Assembly: GCF_022761015.1 (NCBI RefSeq)
Contig: NZ_JAKWJQ010000001.1
Location: forward strand, 744,001 to 808,000
Direction of reading: 5' to 3'
Origin: Humibacter sp. RRB41
GTDB lineage: Bacteria > Actinomycetota > Actinomycetes > Actinomycetales > Microbacteriaceae
DNA: 64,000 nucleotides
Part shown: in pieces, positions 51,368 to 61,495 of the stretch
Layout of the letters: every line of letters begins with the position of its first letter
Position numbering within the stretch: position 1 is the stretch's first letter
The notes under the pieces: generated by a model
What the model was told of the DNA's origin: nothing
What the model saw: the letters and a program-made list of their open reading frames with translations, nothing else
Database searches by the model: none
Translations under genes and position numbers: made by a program

Positions 51368-52144
51368 GTGACTGATTCGGTGGCGGCCGGTGGCCGCATC
51401 ACGATCGCGAGCGACAGAGCCGGGCTGATCGATCTGCTCGCGATACGTGACGACGCCGTTGCGAGTCGGCGAGTCCTGAAGGCGCCCGGATTCGTCGTGG
51501 TGCGCTTGACCTTCGCGGGTGGGCAGGAGCTGGCCGAACACGAGGCGGCAGTGCCGATCCTCATCCAGGTGCTCTCCGGCGCAGTCGACATCGAGGTCGA
51601 CGGGGCGGCGGAACGATTCGAGGCAGGCGGCGTGCTCTACCTGGCGCCCCACGTTCGACACGCACTGCGCGCGATCGGCCGTGCCGACGTGCTTCTGACT
51701 CTCGCCGACGCCTCGACGCGGGTGTCCCCGGATGGGGCGGGCGTCGGCGGGAATGACGTGATCGGCTTCCCCTCGGCGATCGCCGAGACGAATCCGGCCA
51801 CGCTGGACGGCGACGGGGCGATCAGAGCGCACGCCCCGTCGCCCGAAGACCGTCGGCTGCTGGATGCCGCGGTCTGCGAGTGCGGGGTCGTCGCCGGTGC
51901 AGCCCTGCCGCAGTTCGATGTGCGCGAGGTGCCGCACGCCGTCAGGCACGCTGCGGTGTTCGGTGCACTCGACTCCCTGGGTCCTCGTGAGGGGCTTGTG
52001 CTGATCGCACCGCACGACCCGCTGCCGTTGCTCGCGCAGATCAGGGAACGGACCGGAGAACGGTTCGCCGTGACCTATCTGGAGCGTGGGCCTGAGGCGT
52101 GGTCGCTGCAGTTCATCCACCTGGGCGACGACGCCGCGCGATGA
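51368..52144 (+). CDS. cupin domain fused to a DUF2249 domain
   Basis: A 258-aa two-domain protein. The cupin barrel (about 30-115) has ELAEHEAAVPILIQVLSGAVDIEVDGAAERFEAGGVLYLAPHVRHAL, with His ligands in the usual positions for a metal. A DUF2249 domain (about 175-255) follows: EVPHAVRHAAVFGALDSLGPREGLVLIAPHDPLPLLAQI and a conserved GPEAWSLQF. DUF2249 proteins are often linked to nitric-oxide, nitrogen-oxide or heme metabolism. GGAGGG precedes the GTG. It overlaps the membrane protein gene by 4 nt. Confidence 0.85.
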   Translation: MTDSVAAGGRITIASDRAGLIDLLAIRDDAVASRRVLKAPGFVVVRLTFAGGQELAEHEAAVPILIQVLSGAVDIEVDGAAERFEAGGVLYLAPHVRHALRAIGRADVLLTLADASTRVSPDGAGVGGNDVIGFPSAIAETNPATLDGDGAIRAHAPSPEDRRLLDAAVCECGVVAGAALPQFDVREVPHAVRHAAVFGALDSLGPREGLVLIAPHDPLPLLAQIRERTGERFAVTYLERGPEAWSLQFIHLGDDAAR

Positions 52145-52593
52145 ATGCGAGGTACTCCCTCACCTCTTTTCTTGTCGGCTCGGCGTTCATTGTCCTTGGT
52201 GGACTCGTCGCCGCCGTCTCGACACCGCTCGGGTTACAGAGCGGCCCCTGGGTCGCTGCCTATCTCGTGCTGGTCTGTGGGGTGGCGCAGTGCCTCTTCG
52301 GAATTGTGCGTCGCTACGTTGCCACGTCTCCGATCACCAGCGCGCGCTTCGCCATGGAGTTCGTGTGCTGGAATGTCGGGAACGCGGCGGTCGTGGTTGG
52401 CGACCTGGCAGGCATCCCGACCGCCGTCGCGTTGGGTGGCACGCTCCTGGTGGTCGTCCTTGTTCTGCAACTCGTGCAGCTTCGGCGCGTTTCACCCGAG
52501 CTGCACTGGGCGGCCTGGCTGTACGGGAGCATCCTGGTGGTCTTGTTGCTGAGCGTTCCGGTCGGCATCGTGCTCTCCGCGTTCGGCGGCTGA
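52141..52593 (+). CDS. small four-helix membrane protein
   Basis: A 150-aa protein with four hydrophobic segments (about 8-28, 36-56, 78-110 and 120-148) and few charged residues. It starts in an ATGA overlap with the cupin/DUF2249 gene, so translation is coupled and a joint function likely. I do not recognise a family. The upstream A/T-rich region before the operon contains two AATGCTCT words (about 51312 and 51329). Confidence 0.75.
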   Translation: MNARYSLTSFLVGSAFIVLGGLVAAVSTPLGLQSGPWVAAYLVLVCGVAQCLFGIVRRYVATSPITSARFAMEFVCWNVGNAAVVVGDLAGIPTAVALGGTLLVVVLVLQLVQLRRVSPELHWAAWLYGSILVVLLLSVPVGIVLSAFGG

Positions 52594-52640
52594 GTGATGC
52601 CGACGGCGACGCATCAGCCGGACATCCGTAGGATCGACCC

Positions 52641-53258
52641 ATGGCGGTGCGCACACCGGATCCGGATCCGGAGAACTCGGGGCCTCTCGATGAGGGATCT
52701 TTCGACGCCGGATCTTTCGACGACGGCACGCTGCCCGGCGTGGGGCCTGGCTGGCTGAGCGACATCGAACTCGAGCAGATCAGGCACCGGCTGCCGATCC
52801 TCTACGTCGAAGCGGTCCCCGTGCGCGTCGACGGACTCGGACAGGTCATCGAGGTCGGCCTGCTGCTGCGCGCGAACGCCATGGGCGAGATGACGCGCAC
52901 GGTCGTCTCCGGCCGCGTGATGTACGGCGAGAGCCTGCGCGACGCACTGTTCCGGCACCTGGAGAAGGACCTCGGGCCGATGGCCTTCCCGCAGCTGCCG
53001 GCGAGCCCGGTGCCGTTCATGGTGGCCGAGTACTTTCCGATTCCGGGCGTCTCGCAGTACTCGGATGACCGTCAGCACGCGGTCTCGCTCGCCTACGTGG
53101 TGCCCGTCACCGGCACGACGGAACCACGGCAGGATGCCCTCGAACTCACCTGGCTGTCGCCGGCGGAGGCTTGCTCGTCACAGGTCACCGCCGAGCTGGA
53201 GGGTGGCCGCGGCGCGCTCGTGAAGGCCGCGTTGGCCGCGGTCGGCGTGCTGCCGTAG
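52641..53258 (+). CDS. NUDIX-fold protein of the DUF4916 family
   Basis: A 205-aa protein common in actinobacteria. The NUDIX-like region has GRVMYGESLRDALFRHLEKDLG, in which the catalytic REUXEE core is replaced by LRDALFRHLEKDLG, so hydrolase activity is doubtful. The first ~35 residues are acidic and Ser/Asp-rich. AYVVPV and ALELTWLSPAEA are typical later strands of the fold. TAGGAT lies 6 nt before the ATG, indicating a leaderless transcript. Confidence 0.85.
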   Translation: MAVRTPDPDPENSGPLDEGSFDAGSFDDGTLPGVGPGWLSDIELEQIRHRLPILYVEAVPVRVDGLGQVIEVGLLLRANAMGEMTRTVVSGRVMYGESLRDALFRHLEKDLGPMAFPQLPASPVPFMVAEYFPIPGVSQYSDDRQHAVSLAYVVPVTGTTEPRQDALELTWLSPAEACSSQVTAELEGGRGALVKAALAAVGVLP

Positions 53259-53272
53259 GTCGGCCGCACCGG

Positions 53273-53776
53273 CTATCGGGCGGTCCGCACCATGCGCAGT
53301 TCGTGCGCGGGCTCGCCGCCGAACGACTCGACCTTGGCGGTCCCGTCGAGTGCGAAGCCGTTGCGTCGATAGAACGCCTGCGCGCGGGGGTTGTCCGCGA
53401 GCACCCAGAGATAGGCGGCGGACTCGCCGAGCGCGGCATCCAGCACCCGTTGGCCGGCGCCCGAACCGTAGTGGTCGCGCAGGACGTAGATGCCCCTGAG
53501 CTCGAGCGGTGCCGGGTCGTCGACCTCGCGTGCCGGGCCGGCGGATGCCCACCCCACGATCCTCCCGTTGGATTCCGCAACCCACACCTCGCTGCCGCCC
53601 GCGATGATGCGTTCCCAGCGCGCGGCCCGCGTGCCGACATCCAGGTTCTCGAGCAGGTGCGACGAGAACACGCCAGCGTACGCCTCGCGCCACGATCGCA
53701 CGTGAACTCTGGCGATGCCGCGCGCGTCGGCGGCGGTCGCCCGACGCACGCTCAGGGGTCCTTGCTCCTCGCCCAC
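53273..53776 (-). CDS. GNAT-family N-acetyltransferase
   Basis: A 167-aa acetyl-CoA-dependent transferase. The N-terminal SVRRATAADARGIARVHVRSWREAYAGVF is common in GNATs acting on small amines or protein N-termini. LRGIYVLRDHYGSGAGQRVLDAAL is the motif A region with the CoA-binding loop (GSGAGQ), and VLADNPRAQAFYRRNGFALDG is motif B. Substrate unknown. Starts at GTG and is divergent from the FBP gene. Confidence 0.9.
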   Translation of the reverse strand: MGEEQGPLSVRRATAADARGIARVHVRSWREAYAGVFSSHLLENLDVGTRAARWERIIAGGSEVWVAESNGRIVGWASAGPAREVDDPAPLELRGIYVLRDHYGSGAGQRVLDAALGESAAYLWVLADNPRAQAFYRRNGFALDGTAKVESFGGEPAHELRMVRTAR

Positions 53777-53897
53777 ACGGAGACGATAACAAGCAGCGAC
53801 ATCAGGGGACCGTGGTTAAGCTGTTGCGATCGCGCCGTCGGGGCGCCGCACATCGGCGTTCGCATCGCATGCGGAACGCATCGTGGAGGGGAGCCGC

Positions 53898-54380
53898 GTG
53901 AAGCCGTTGACCGAGGATGACATCCGTTCGTCGTTCGTGAACGCCACCGATGAACAGCTGGCGCGGTTGCCCATTCCGGGCATCCACGAGACCCTCTGGG
54001 ACGAACGCGAGTTCCTCGGTTGGCGCGACCCGCAGGCATCCCGCCTCGGCTACATCGTGCACTGGATGGATGGTCGCCCGACCGGCATTCTCGTGCGCGC
54101 GGCGAGCGGAGGCCTGCGGCCAGGCATCGCCGCGATGTGCTCGTTCTGCCATTCGTCGCAGCCCGCGACCCAGGTGCGCATGTTCAGCGCGCCGAGGGCG
54201 GGCGAGGCCGGTCGCAACGGCAACACGATCGGTTCGTACATCTGCGACGACCTGGCGTGCTCGCTGCTCATCCGCGTCACGCCGCCGCACGTGCAATCGT
54301 CCGAGCGTCTTGCGGAGCGCGGCGCCGCGCTGCTCACCAGGGTGCAGAACTTCACAGCGACCGTGATGAAGACGGCGTAG
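53898..54380 (+). CDS. FBP-domain (elongation factor G-binding/FusB-like) zinc-finger protein
   Basis: A 160-aa protein with a helical N-terminal part and the treble-clef zinc finger of the FBP family: [13 protein letters not shown], then [19 protein letters not shown]. FusB-type relatives bind EF-G and relieve fusidic-acid stalling; actinobacterial homologues are uncharacterised. GGAGGGG lies 7 nt before the GTG at VKPLTEDD, which was preferred over a GTG five codons upstream. Followed by a long inverted repeat before pgi. Confidence 0.9.
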   Translation: MKPLTEDDIRSSFVNATDEQLARLPIPGIHETLWDEREFLGWRDPQASRLGYIVHWMDGRPTGILVRAASGGLRPGIAAMCSFCHSSQPATQVRMFSAPRAGEAGRNGNTIGSYICDDLACSLLIRVTPPHVQSSERLAERGAALLTRVQNFTATVMKTA

Positions 54381-54399
54381 GCCGTGTCGCGTTCGATTG

Positions 54400-54474
54400 C
54401 AGCACGTTTTCAGGACAGACAACGAGCCGAGCGCACTACGTCGATGGCGGGCCGGATGTCCTGAAAACGTGCTG
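54400..54474. repeat. 18-bp perfect inverted repeat with 39-nt centre upstream of pgi
   Basis: CAGCACGTTTTCAGGACA (54400-54417) and TGTCCTGAAAACGTGCTG (54457-54474) are exact reverse complements. The 75-bp unit resembles a miniature element or a pair of operator sites rather than a simple terminator, because the loop is long. A similarly built unit lies just after pgi at 56199-56265, but its sequence is different. Confidence 0.85.
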
Positions 54475-54502
54475 GATGCCATTCGCTACTAGCGTTGAGC
54501 GT

Positions 54503-56182
<1,680 letters not shown>

Positions 56183-56198
56183 GGGGCCGGCCGTCGGT

Positions 56199-56265
56199 CG
56201 AGACTGCACGCCCACGCTGGGACAGCGGTTATACCCCGTACTCTCGCCGCGGGCGTGCAGTCTCG
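56199..56265. repeat. 15-bp perfect inverted repeat with 37-nt centre downstream of pgi
   Basis: CGAGACTGCACGCCC (56199-56213) pairs exactly with GGGCGTGCAGTCTCG (56251-56265). The A/T-richer centre contains GGTTATACCCCG. It could be a terminator, but the loop length and resemblance in design to the unit before pgi suggest a dispersed element. Confidence 0.85.
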
Positions 56266-56314
56266 CGTCATGACGGTGGAGCGCGCCCGCGGCCCGCGCT
56301 CTACCGTTGGAGGC

Positions 56315-57151
56315 ATGGCTGAAGAGAACAACGGCAGGGTCTGGTTCATCACGGGAACATCGCGCGGCTTCGGGCGCGCGTGGGCGGAGGCTGCCCTCGA
56401 GCGCGGCGACCGGGTCGCAGCGACGGCACGCAACGTGGCATCCCTCGACGGGCTCGTCGAGAAGTACGGGGATCGCGTGCTCCCGCTGCAGCTCGATGTG
56501 GATGACCGCGAGGCGGACTTCGCCGCGGTGCGCGCCGCCCACGAGAGGTTCGGACGACTCGACATCGTCATCAACAACGCGGGCTACGGGCACTTCGGGC
56601 TCATCGAAGAGGTGACCGAAGAGGAGGCTCGAGCTCAGCTCGACACCAACCTGTTCGGAGCCCTGTGGGTGACGCAGGCGGCGCTGCCGTTCCTTCGCGA
56701 GCAGGGCAGTGGCCATATCCTCCAGGTGTCGTCGATCGGCGGCATCTCGGCCTTCCCGCTCGTCGGCATCTACAACGCGTCGAAGTGGGCGCTCGAAGGA
56801 TTCAGTCAGGCGCTCGCGCAGGAGGTGGCGCCGTTCGGCATTCACGTCACGATCGTCGAGCCGGCCGCATACTCCACCGACTGGTCCGGATCGTCGTCGA
56901 AGCACTCGGCGGAGCTGCCGGCGTACGCCGACGTGCATCGCGCCGTGGCTGAAGGCCGCAAGCAGCGCAACTCGAATCCGGGGGATGCCGCAGCAACGGC
57001 CACGGCGATCCTCGAGATCGTCGACGCGGCCGAGCCGCCGTTGCGGGCATTCTTGGGCAGGGCCCCGCTCTCGATCGCGAAGGCGGACTATGCCTCACGC
57101 ATCGCGACGTGGGAGGAGTGGCAGCCGGTCGCCGAGCGCGCCCAGGGCTGA
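56315..57151 (+). CDS. classical SDR-family oxidoreductase
   Basis: A 278-aa short-chain dehydrogenase. TGTSRGFG is the cofactor motif, INNAGYG the NNAG motif, VSSIGG gives the catalytic Ser, and YNASKWALEG holds Tyr/Lys. The pattern (ITGTSRGFGRAWAEAALERGDRVAATARNVASL) is that of the large group of uncharacterised NADP-dependent SDRs related to retinol dehydrogenase-like proteins. Both a GGAGG and a TACCGT box 7 nt before the ATG are present. Convergent with the RNA helicase. Confidence 0.92.
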   Translation: MAEENNGRVWFITGTSRGFGRAWAEAALERGDRVAATARNVASLDGLVEKYGDRVLPLQLDVDDREADFAAVRAAHERFGRLDIVINNAGYGHFGLIEEVTEEEARAQLDTNLFGALWVTQAALPFLREQGSGHILQVSSIGGISAFPLVGIYNASKWALEGFSQALAQEVAPFGIHVTIVEPAAYSTDWSGSSSKHSAELPAYADVHRAVAEGRKQRNSNPGDAAATATAILEIVDAAEPPLRAFLGRAPLSIAKADYASRIATWEEWQPVAERAQG

Positions 57152-57206
57152 CGCCCGCTGCTTGCGGCGGGCCGCCCCGCATTCGCCGCCATCCGCCGAC
57201 CGGGAC

Positions 57207-58889
57207 TCAGCCCTGGGCGCGTCGGCTTCCGCGACCGCGGGCCGTGCCCGAGCTCGGACGAACCACGTCGCCGACACGGATCGGACGTCCGCTGCTGCGA
57301 CCGCCCTGGCTGCGGTTCTGACCGCCATTGCCCTGGCTGCTGCGGCCGGCGGATGCGCCGCGACCGCTGCCGGTCTCGCTCTGCGACCCGCGGTTCTGCG
57401 AGCTGCGGCCCTGGCTCTGTGTGCCCTGGCCCTGGGAATCCCGGCGCTGACCGTCGCGACTCTGGCCGTCGCGACTCTGGCCATCGCGACCCTGTGCGCT
57501 TCGACCCTCTGTGCTGCGACCCTGCGCATCGCGTGTCTGGGCGCCGCGACCGCGCGACCCGCGACCGCCGCCGTTCGCGCCGGCCCCGCGCTCGGAGCGT
57601 GCACCATCGCCTGAGCGATCCCGCCGCGCGCCCTGGCTGCCGCGCGAGCCGCCCTGGGATCCGTGCGAGCCGCGACCGCCACCGTTGTTGCCGGCCTCGC
57701 GGGGTGAGGGCTTGACATACGCAGCCACCTCGCCCACCAGTGTGGCCACTTCCGAGGAGGTCGCCGTGACGGGCACCGGCGTGACAGTGATGGCAGCCTT
57801 GCGCAGCACGTCGCGAAGGTCGCGACGCTGCTCCGGCAGCGAGATCGTCACGACGTCACCGGTCGCACCGGCGCGAGCCGTGCGTCCCGAGCGGTGCAGG
57901 TACGCCTTGTGCTCCGTCGGCGGGTCGACGTGCACCACGAGCTCGACGTCGTCGATGTGCACGCCGCGGGCTGCGACATCCGTCGCCACCATGACGCGCA
58001 CGCCACCGCTGCCGAAGGCCGCGAGGTTGCGGTCGCGCTGCGGCTGCGACAGGTTGCCGTGCAGGTCGACGGCCGGAATGCCGGAGTCCGTGAGCTTCTT
58101 GGCAAGACGCTTGGCGTGGTGCTTCGTGCGCATGAACAGGATGCTCCGCCCCTTTCCGGAGGCGAGCGCCTGCACCAGGTCGTTCTTGCCGTCGACCGAG
58201 TCGACCTCGAACACGTGGTGCGTCATGCGGTCCACGTGGCTCATCTCGTCGTCGACGGAGTGCAGCACCGGGGAGTGGAGGAATCGCTTGACGATCTTGT
58301 CCACGCCGTTGTCGAGGGTGGCGGAGAACAGCAGACGCTGTCCGTCCACGGGAGTCTTCTCGAGGATGCGCGTGACGACCGGCAGGAACCCGAGGTCGGC
58401 CATGTGGTCGGCCTCGTCGAGCACCGTGATCTCCACGGCGTCGAGGGAGACCAGACGCTGCTTCATGAGGTCCTCGAGCCGGCCGGGGCAGGCGACGAGG
58501 ATGTCGACGCCGGCGTTCAGGGCATCGACCTGACGCTTCTGGCTGACTCCGCCGAAGATCGTCGTGGTGGTCAGTTGGTATGCGGCCGCGAGCGGCTCGA
58601 GCGTGGCGGCGATCTGCGTTGCGAGCTCACGGGTGGGCGCGAGCACCAGGGCGAGCGGATGCCCGGACCTGCGTCGTCCGCCGGAGAGTCCGGTGCCCAG
58701 GCGCGCCGCGATGGGCAGCGCGAAGGCGATGGTCTTGCCTGAGCCGGTCTTGCCGCGTCCGAGCACGTCGCGTCCTGCGAGCGTGTCGGGAAGCGTGTCG
58801 GCCTGAATGGGGAACGCCTCGAGCTTGCCGTCCGCGGCGAGCAAGGAGACGAGCGGCGCGGGCACGCCGAGGGTGGAGAACGAAGTCAT
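57207..58889 (-). CDS. DEAD-box RNA helicase with long low-complexity tail
   Basis: A 560-aa helicase. Q-motif region then Walker A GKTGSGKT (46-53), APTRELA, DEAD (158-161), SAT, and HRSGRTARAG in the second RecA domain. From about residue 400 the protein becomes a Gly/Arg/Ser/Gln-rich tail with RDGQSRDGQSRDGQRRD-like repeats, likely disordered and RNA-binding, ending GRGSRRAQG. RhlE-like proteins work in cold adaptation and RNA decay. The 287-bp upstream gap could carry a long leader, as for cold-regulated helicases. Confidence 0.94.
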   Translation of the reverse strand: MTSFSTLGVPAPLVSLLAADGKLEAFPIQADTLPDTLAGRDVLGRGKTGSGKTIAFALPIAARLGTGLSGGRRRSGHPLALVLAPTRELATQIAATLEPLAAAYQLTTTTIFGGVSQKRQVDALNAGVDILVACPGRLEDLMKQRLVSLDAVEITVLDEADHMADLGFLPVVTRILEKTPVDGQRLLFSATLDNGVDKIVKRFLHSPVLHSVDDEMSHVDRMTHHVFEVDSVDGKNDLVQALASGKGRSILFMRTKHHAKRLAKKLTDSGIPAVDLHGNLSQPQRDRNLAAFGSGGVRVMVATDVAARGVHIDDVELVVHVDPPTEHKAYLHRSGRTARAGATGDVVTISLPEQRRDLRDVLRKAAITVTPVPVTATSSEVATLVGEVAAYVKPSPREAGNNGGGRGSHGSQGGSRGSQGARRDRSGDGARSERGAGANGGGRGSRGRGAQTRDAQGRSTEGRSAQGRDGQSRDGQSRDGQRRDSQGQGTQSQGRSSQNRGSQSETGSGRGASAGRSSQGNGGQNRSQGGRSSGRPIRVGDVVRPSSGTARGRGSRRAQG

Positions 58890-59176
58890 GGGGGTGCCTT
58901 TCGAGGCAGGATGCCGTCGCAGACGCGACGGAACAGTGGTGTCGGAACAATGGCGAAGGCTCCAGTGGGAGCATCCGTTCGCCGTGAGAAAGAATCGTGT
59001 GCGGCGGCCCGTGGCGGGCGGCGACGCGAGGTGATGCGCTCTGACGACGCAGGCGGATCCCGACGACGGGACCGCAAGATGATCAACAGTAACAGGCCGT
59101 CCTGAGTTCTTCGCTCAGGTGCGGTGCGGGGCGCGCCGACTAAACTCGTTTGTCCTGACTTCGAACGGGGGGCCGC
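58890..59176. other. divergent intergenic region between the helicase and HelD genes
   Basis: No credible gene is seen. TAAACT (59142-59147) is a -10-like box 29 nt before the HelD start. I looked for the inverted-repeat rifamycin-associated element reported upstream of some actinobacterial helR genes and did not find it. The helicase leader would run through the left part. Confidence 0.4.
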
Positions 59177-61468
59177 GTGCACGATTCGGAACTCGACCGT
59201 GAGCGCAACGTCGTCGACGACCTCTACGCGTTGCTCGACGGTCTGCGCGAGGACACCGTCCAACGACTCGCCGCGGTCCGCAGACAGACGGCAGGTGGCA
59301 CGCATCAGGCACGCAGCGAACGGGATGCCTACGCGCGTCTCTACGAGGACCGCATCCTTCAGTTGCGCGATGTGGAGCCCCGGCTCGTGTTCGGCCGGCT
59401 GCAGCTCGAGGACGCGGAGGCCGCAGCCTCAGCCGACCCGCTGCGCGACCCGCGTCTGCGCTATGTGGGCCGCACCGGACTGCGCGACGACGACGAGCAC
59501 ACCGTGCTGCTCGACTGGCGTGCGCCCCAGGCCAGTGCCTTCTACCAGGCGACCGCGGCGAATCCGCTCGGCGTCGCAGCCAGACGACGCCTCACGATGC
59601 GAGACAGAGAGGTGCTGCGCGTCGATGACGAGGTGTTCGATGCCGGCCTGCTCGCCGAAGCGGGGAAGCGGCCGGACGAGGTCTCGGGCGACGCGGCCCT
59701 GATGGCAGCGCTCGTGGCCCAGCGCACCGGCCGCATGAACGACATCGTCGCAACGATTCAGGCCGAGCAGGATGCCATCATCCGCAGCGAACTCCGCGAC
59801 GCCCTCGTCGTGCAGGGCGGGCCGGGCACGGGCAAGACCGCCGTCGCGCTGCACCGTGCCGCCTACCTGTTGTACGCGCACCGGCAGAAGCTCGCGACGT
59901 CCGGCGTGCTCGTGGTCGGTCCGACCAGGGCCTTTCTCACGTACATCGAGGAGGTGCTGCCATCACTCGGCGAGACCGGTGTTGTCATGCAGAGCCTGGG
60001 TGAGCTGTTCCCAGGTGCTTCGGCCGACTCCGACGACCCGCCGGCGACCGCGCAGCTCAAGGGCTCGAAGCAGATGACAGGGTTGCTGCGCGCCGCGGTC
60101 GATTCCCGTCAGAAGGTGCCGGCCGAGGCATCCGTCGTGCAGGTCGACAACGAGCGACTCGTCGTCGAACCCTCCCTGGTCGCGGATGCCCTGCGCAGCG
60201 CGCAGCGCACAGGCAAGCCGCACAACACAGCGCGTATCACGTTCGTGAAGCACGCCCTCTCGGCGCTCACCGCCCAGCTCGCCGACCAACTGCGCTCCCG
60301 CGGCGGCACGCTGGACGACGAAGACCTCGCCGTGCTGCGCGAGGATGTGCGCACCAGCTACGACGTGCGCGTGCTGCTCAACACGGCCTGGCTGCCGCTC
60401 ACCCCGGAGAAACTCATCGCGGACCTGTACGCGCGACCGCAGTGGCTCGCCGAGCTCACGCCCCGCTGGAGCGAGGAGAAGCGCGAGCTGCTGCTGCGCC
60501 CGCGCGATGCGGCGGTCACGATCAGCGACATCCCTCTGCTCGACGAGGCCGCAGAGCTCTTGGGGGAGCTGCCGGAGGCGCAGGACCAGGCATCCAAGCT
60601 GCACGCGAAGGAGCAGCGCAAGCGCGACCTGCGCATGGCCCGATCGGCCATCGCCGACGCGGGCGCCGGGGCGTTCGTCACCGCTGCGCAGCTCGTCGAC
60701 GAGTCGGTGTCGCACGGCGACGGGCTGACGACGGCCGAGCGTGCCGCCGCCGACCGCACCTGGACCTACGGGCACGTCGTCGTCGACGAAGCGCAGGAGC
60801 TCAGCCCGATGCAATGGCGGCTGCTCGTGCGACGCTGCCCGATGAAGTCGTTCACGATCGTCGGCGACATCGCCCAGTCGTCGTCGGCAAGCTCGACCCT
60901 CGCGGGCGGCGGACGCAGCTGGGCGGATGCCATCGGCCCGCTCTTCAAGGATCACTGGCGCCTCGAGCAGCTGACGGTCAACTACCGCACGCCGGCACAG
61001 ATCGCGCGCGAGGCGGAGACGCTGGCCCGCGCTGCGGGCCTGCCGATCACGCCGGCGCGTGCCGTACGCGAAGGCGAGTGGCCCGTGCGAGACGTGAGTG
61101 TCACGGCGACCGCGCAGTCCGGCCAGGTCGAGACGAGCGACGCGCTCGTCGCTGCGAGCATCGACGCGATCGAGTTCGACCGCGCGATCGACGACACCGG
61201 AACGCTCGCGGTCATCGTTCCCGTCGTTCTCGCCGATGACGTGACGGATGCCGTCACGCACCGCTTCGGCTCGCAGGCGGGTCGCGGGGCGCCCGGCCTC
61301 GTCAAGCCGATCGTGGTGCTCACCGCACAGGACGCGAAGGGCCTGGAGTTCGACGCGGTCGTCATCGTGCATCCCGACGGGGTGGTCGCGGAGTCGGCGC
61401 GAGGGGCATCCGCCCTCTACGTCGCGATGACGAGGCCGACGCAGCGCCTCACGATGGTGCGGCCGTAG
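59177..61468 (+). CDS. helD: HelD-like UvrD/Rep-family ATPase (RNA polymerase recycling factor)
   Basis: A 763-aa SF1-type protein with an N-terminal antiparallel coiled-coil region (about 1-75), followed by the HelD-specific LLDWRAPQASAFYQA segment. Walker A is GGPGTGKT (214-221), Walker B VVVDEAQELSP, and motifs VNYRTPAQIAREA and LTAQDAKGLEFDAV and YVAMTRPTQRL complete the helicase core. HelD proteins bind RNA polymerase, remove stalled complexes, and some actinobacterial members (HelR) protect against rifamycins. Role here is inferred from the domain layout. Start is GTG. ComB-like gene follows 27 bp later. Confidence 0.92.
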   Translation: MHDSELDRERNVVDDLYALLDGLREDTVQRLAAVRRQTAGGTHQARSERDAYARLYEDRILQLRDVEPRLVFGRLQLEDAEAAASADPLRDPRLRYVGRTGLRDDDEHTVLLDWRAPQASAFYQATAANPLGVAARRRLTMRDREVLRVDDEVFDAGLLAEAGKRPDEVSGDAALMAALVAQRTGRMNDIVATIQAEQDAIIRSELRDALVVQGGPGTGKTAVALHRAAYLLYAHRQKLATSGVLVVGPTRAFLTYIEEVLPSLGETGVVMQSLGELFPGASADSDDPPATAQLKGSKQMTGLLRAAVDSRQKVPAEASVVQVDNERLVVEPSLVADALRSAQRTGKPHNTARITFVKHALSALTAQLADQLRSRGGTLDDEDLAVLREDVRTSYDVRVLLNTAWLPLTPEKLIADLYARPQWLAELTPRWSEEKRELLLRPRDAAVTISDIPLLDEAAELLGELPEAQDQASKLHAKEQRKRDLRMARSAIADAGAGAFVTAAQLVDESVSHGDGLTTAERAAADRTWTYGHVVVDEAQELSPMQWRLLVRRCPMKSFTIVGDIAQSSSASSTLAGGGRSWADAIGPLFKDHWRLEQLTVNYRTPAQIAREAETLARAAGLPITPARAVREGEWPVRDVSVTATAQSGQVETSDALVAASIDAIEFDRAIDDTGTLAVIVPVVLADDVTDAVTHRFGSQAGRGAPGLVKPIVVLTAQDAKGLEFDAVVIVHPDGVVAESARGASALYVAMTRPTQRLTMVRP

Positions 61469-61495
61469 CCTCATCGCCGCCGATACCATTGCCGG

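Noticed and set aside
58890-59176. rifamycin-associated element upstream of the HelD gene
   Set aside because: I looked for the GC-rich inverted repeat described for helR genes and found none.
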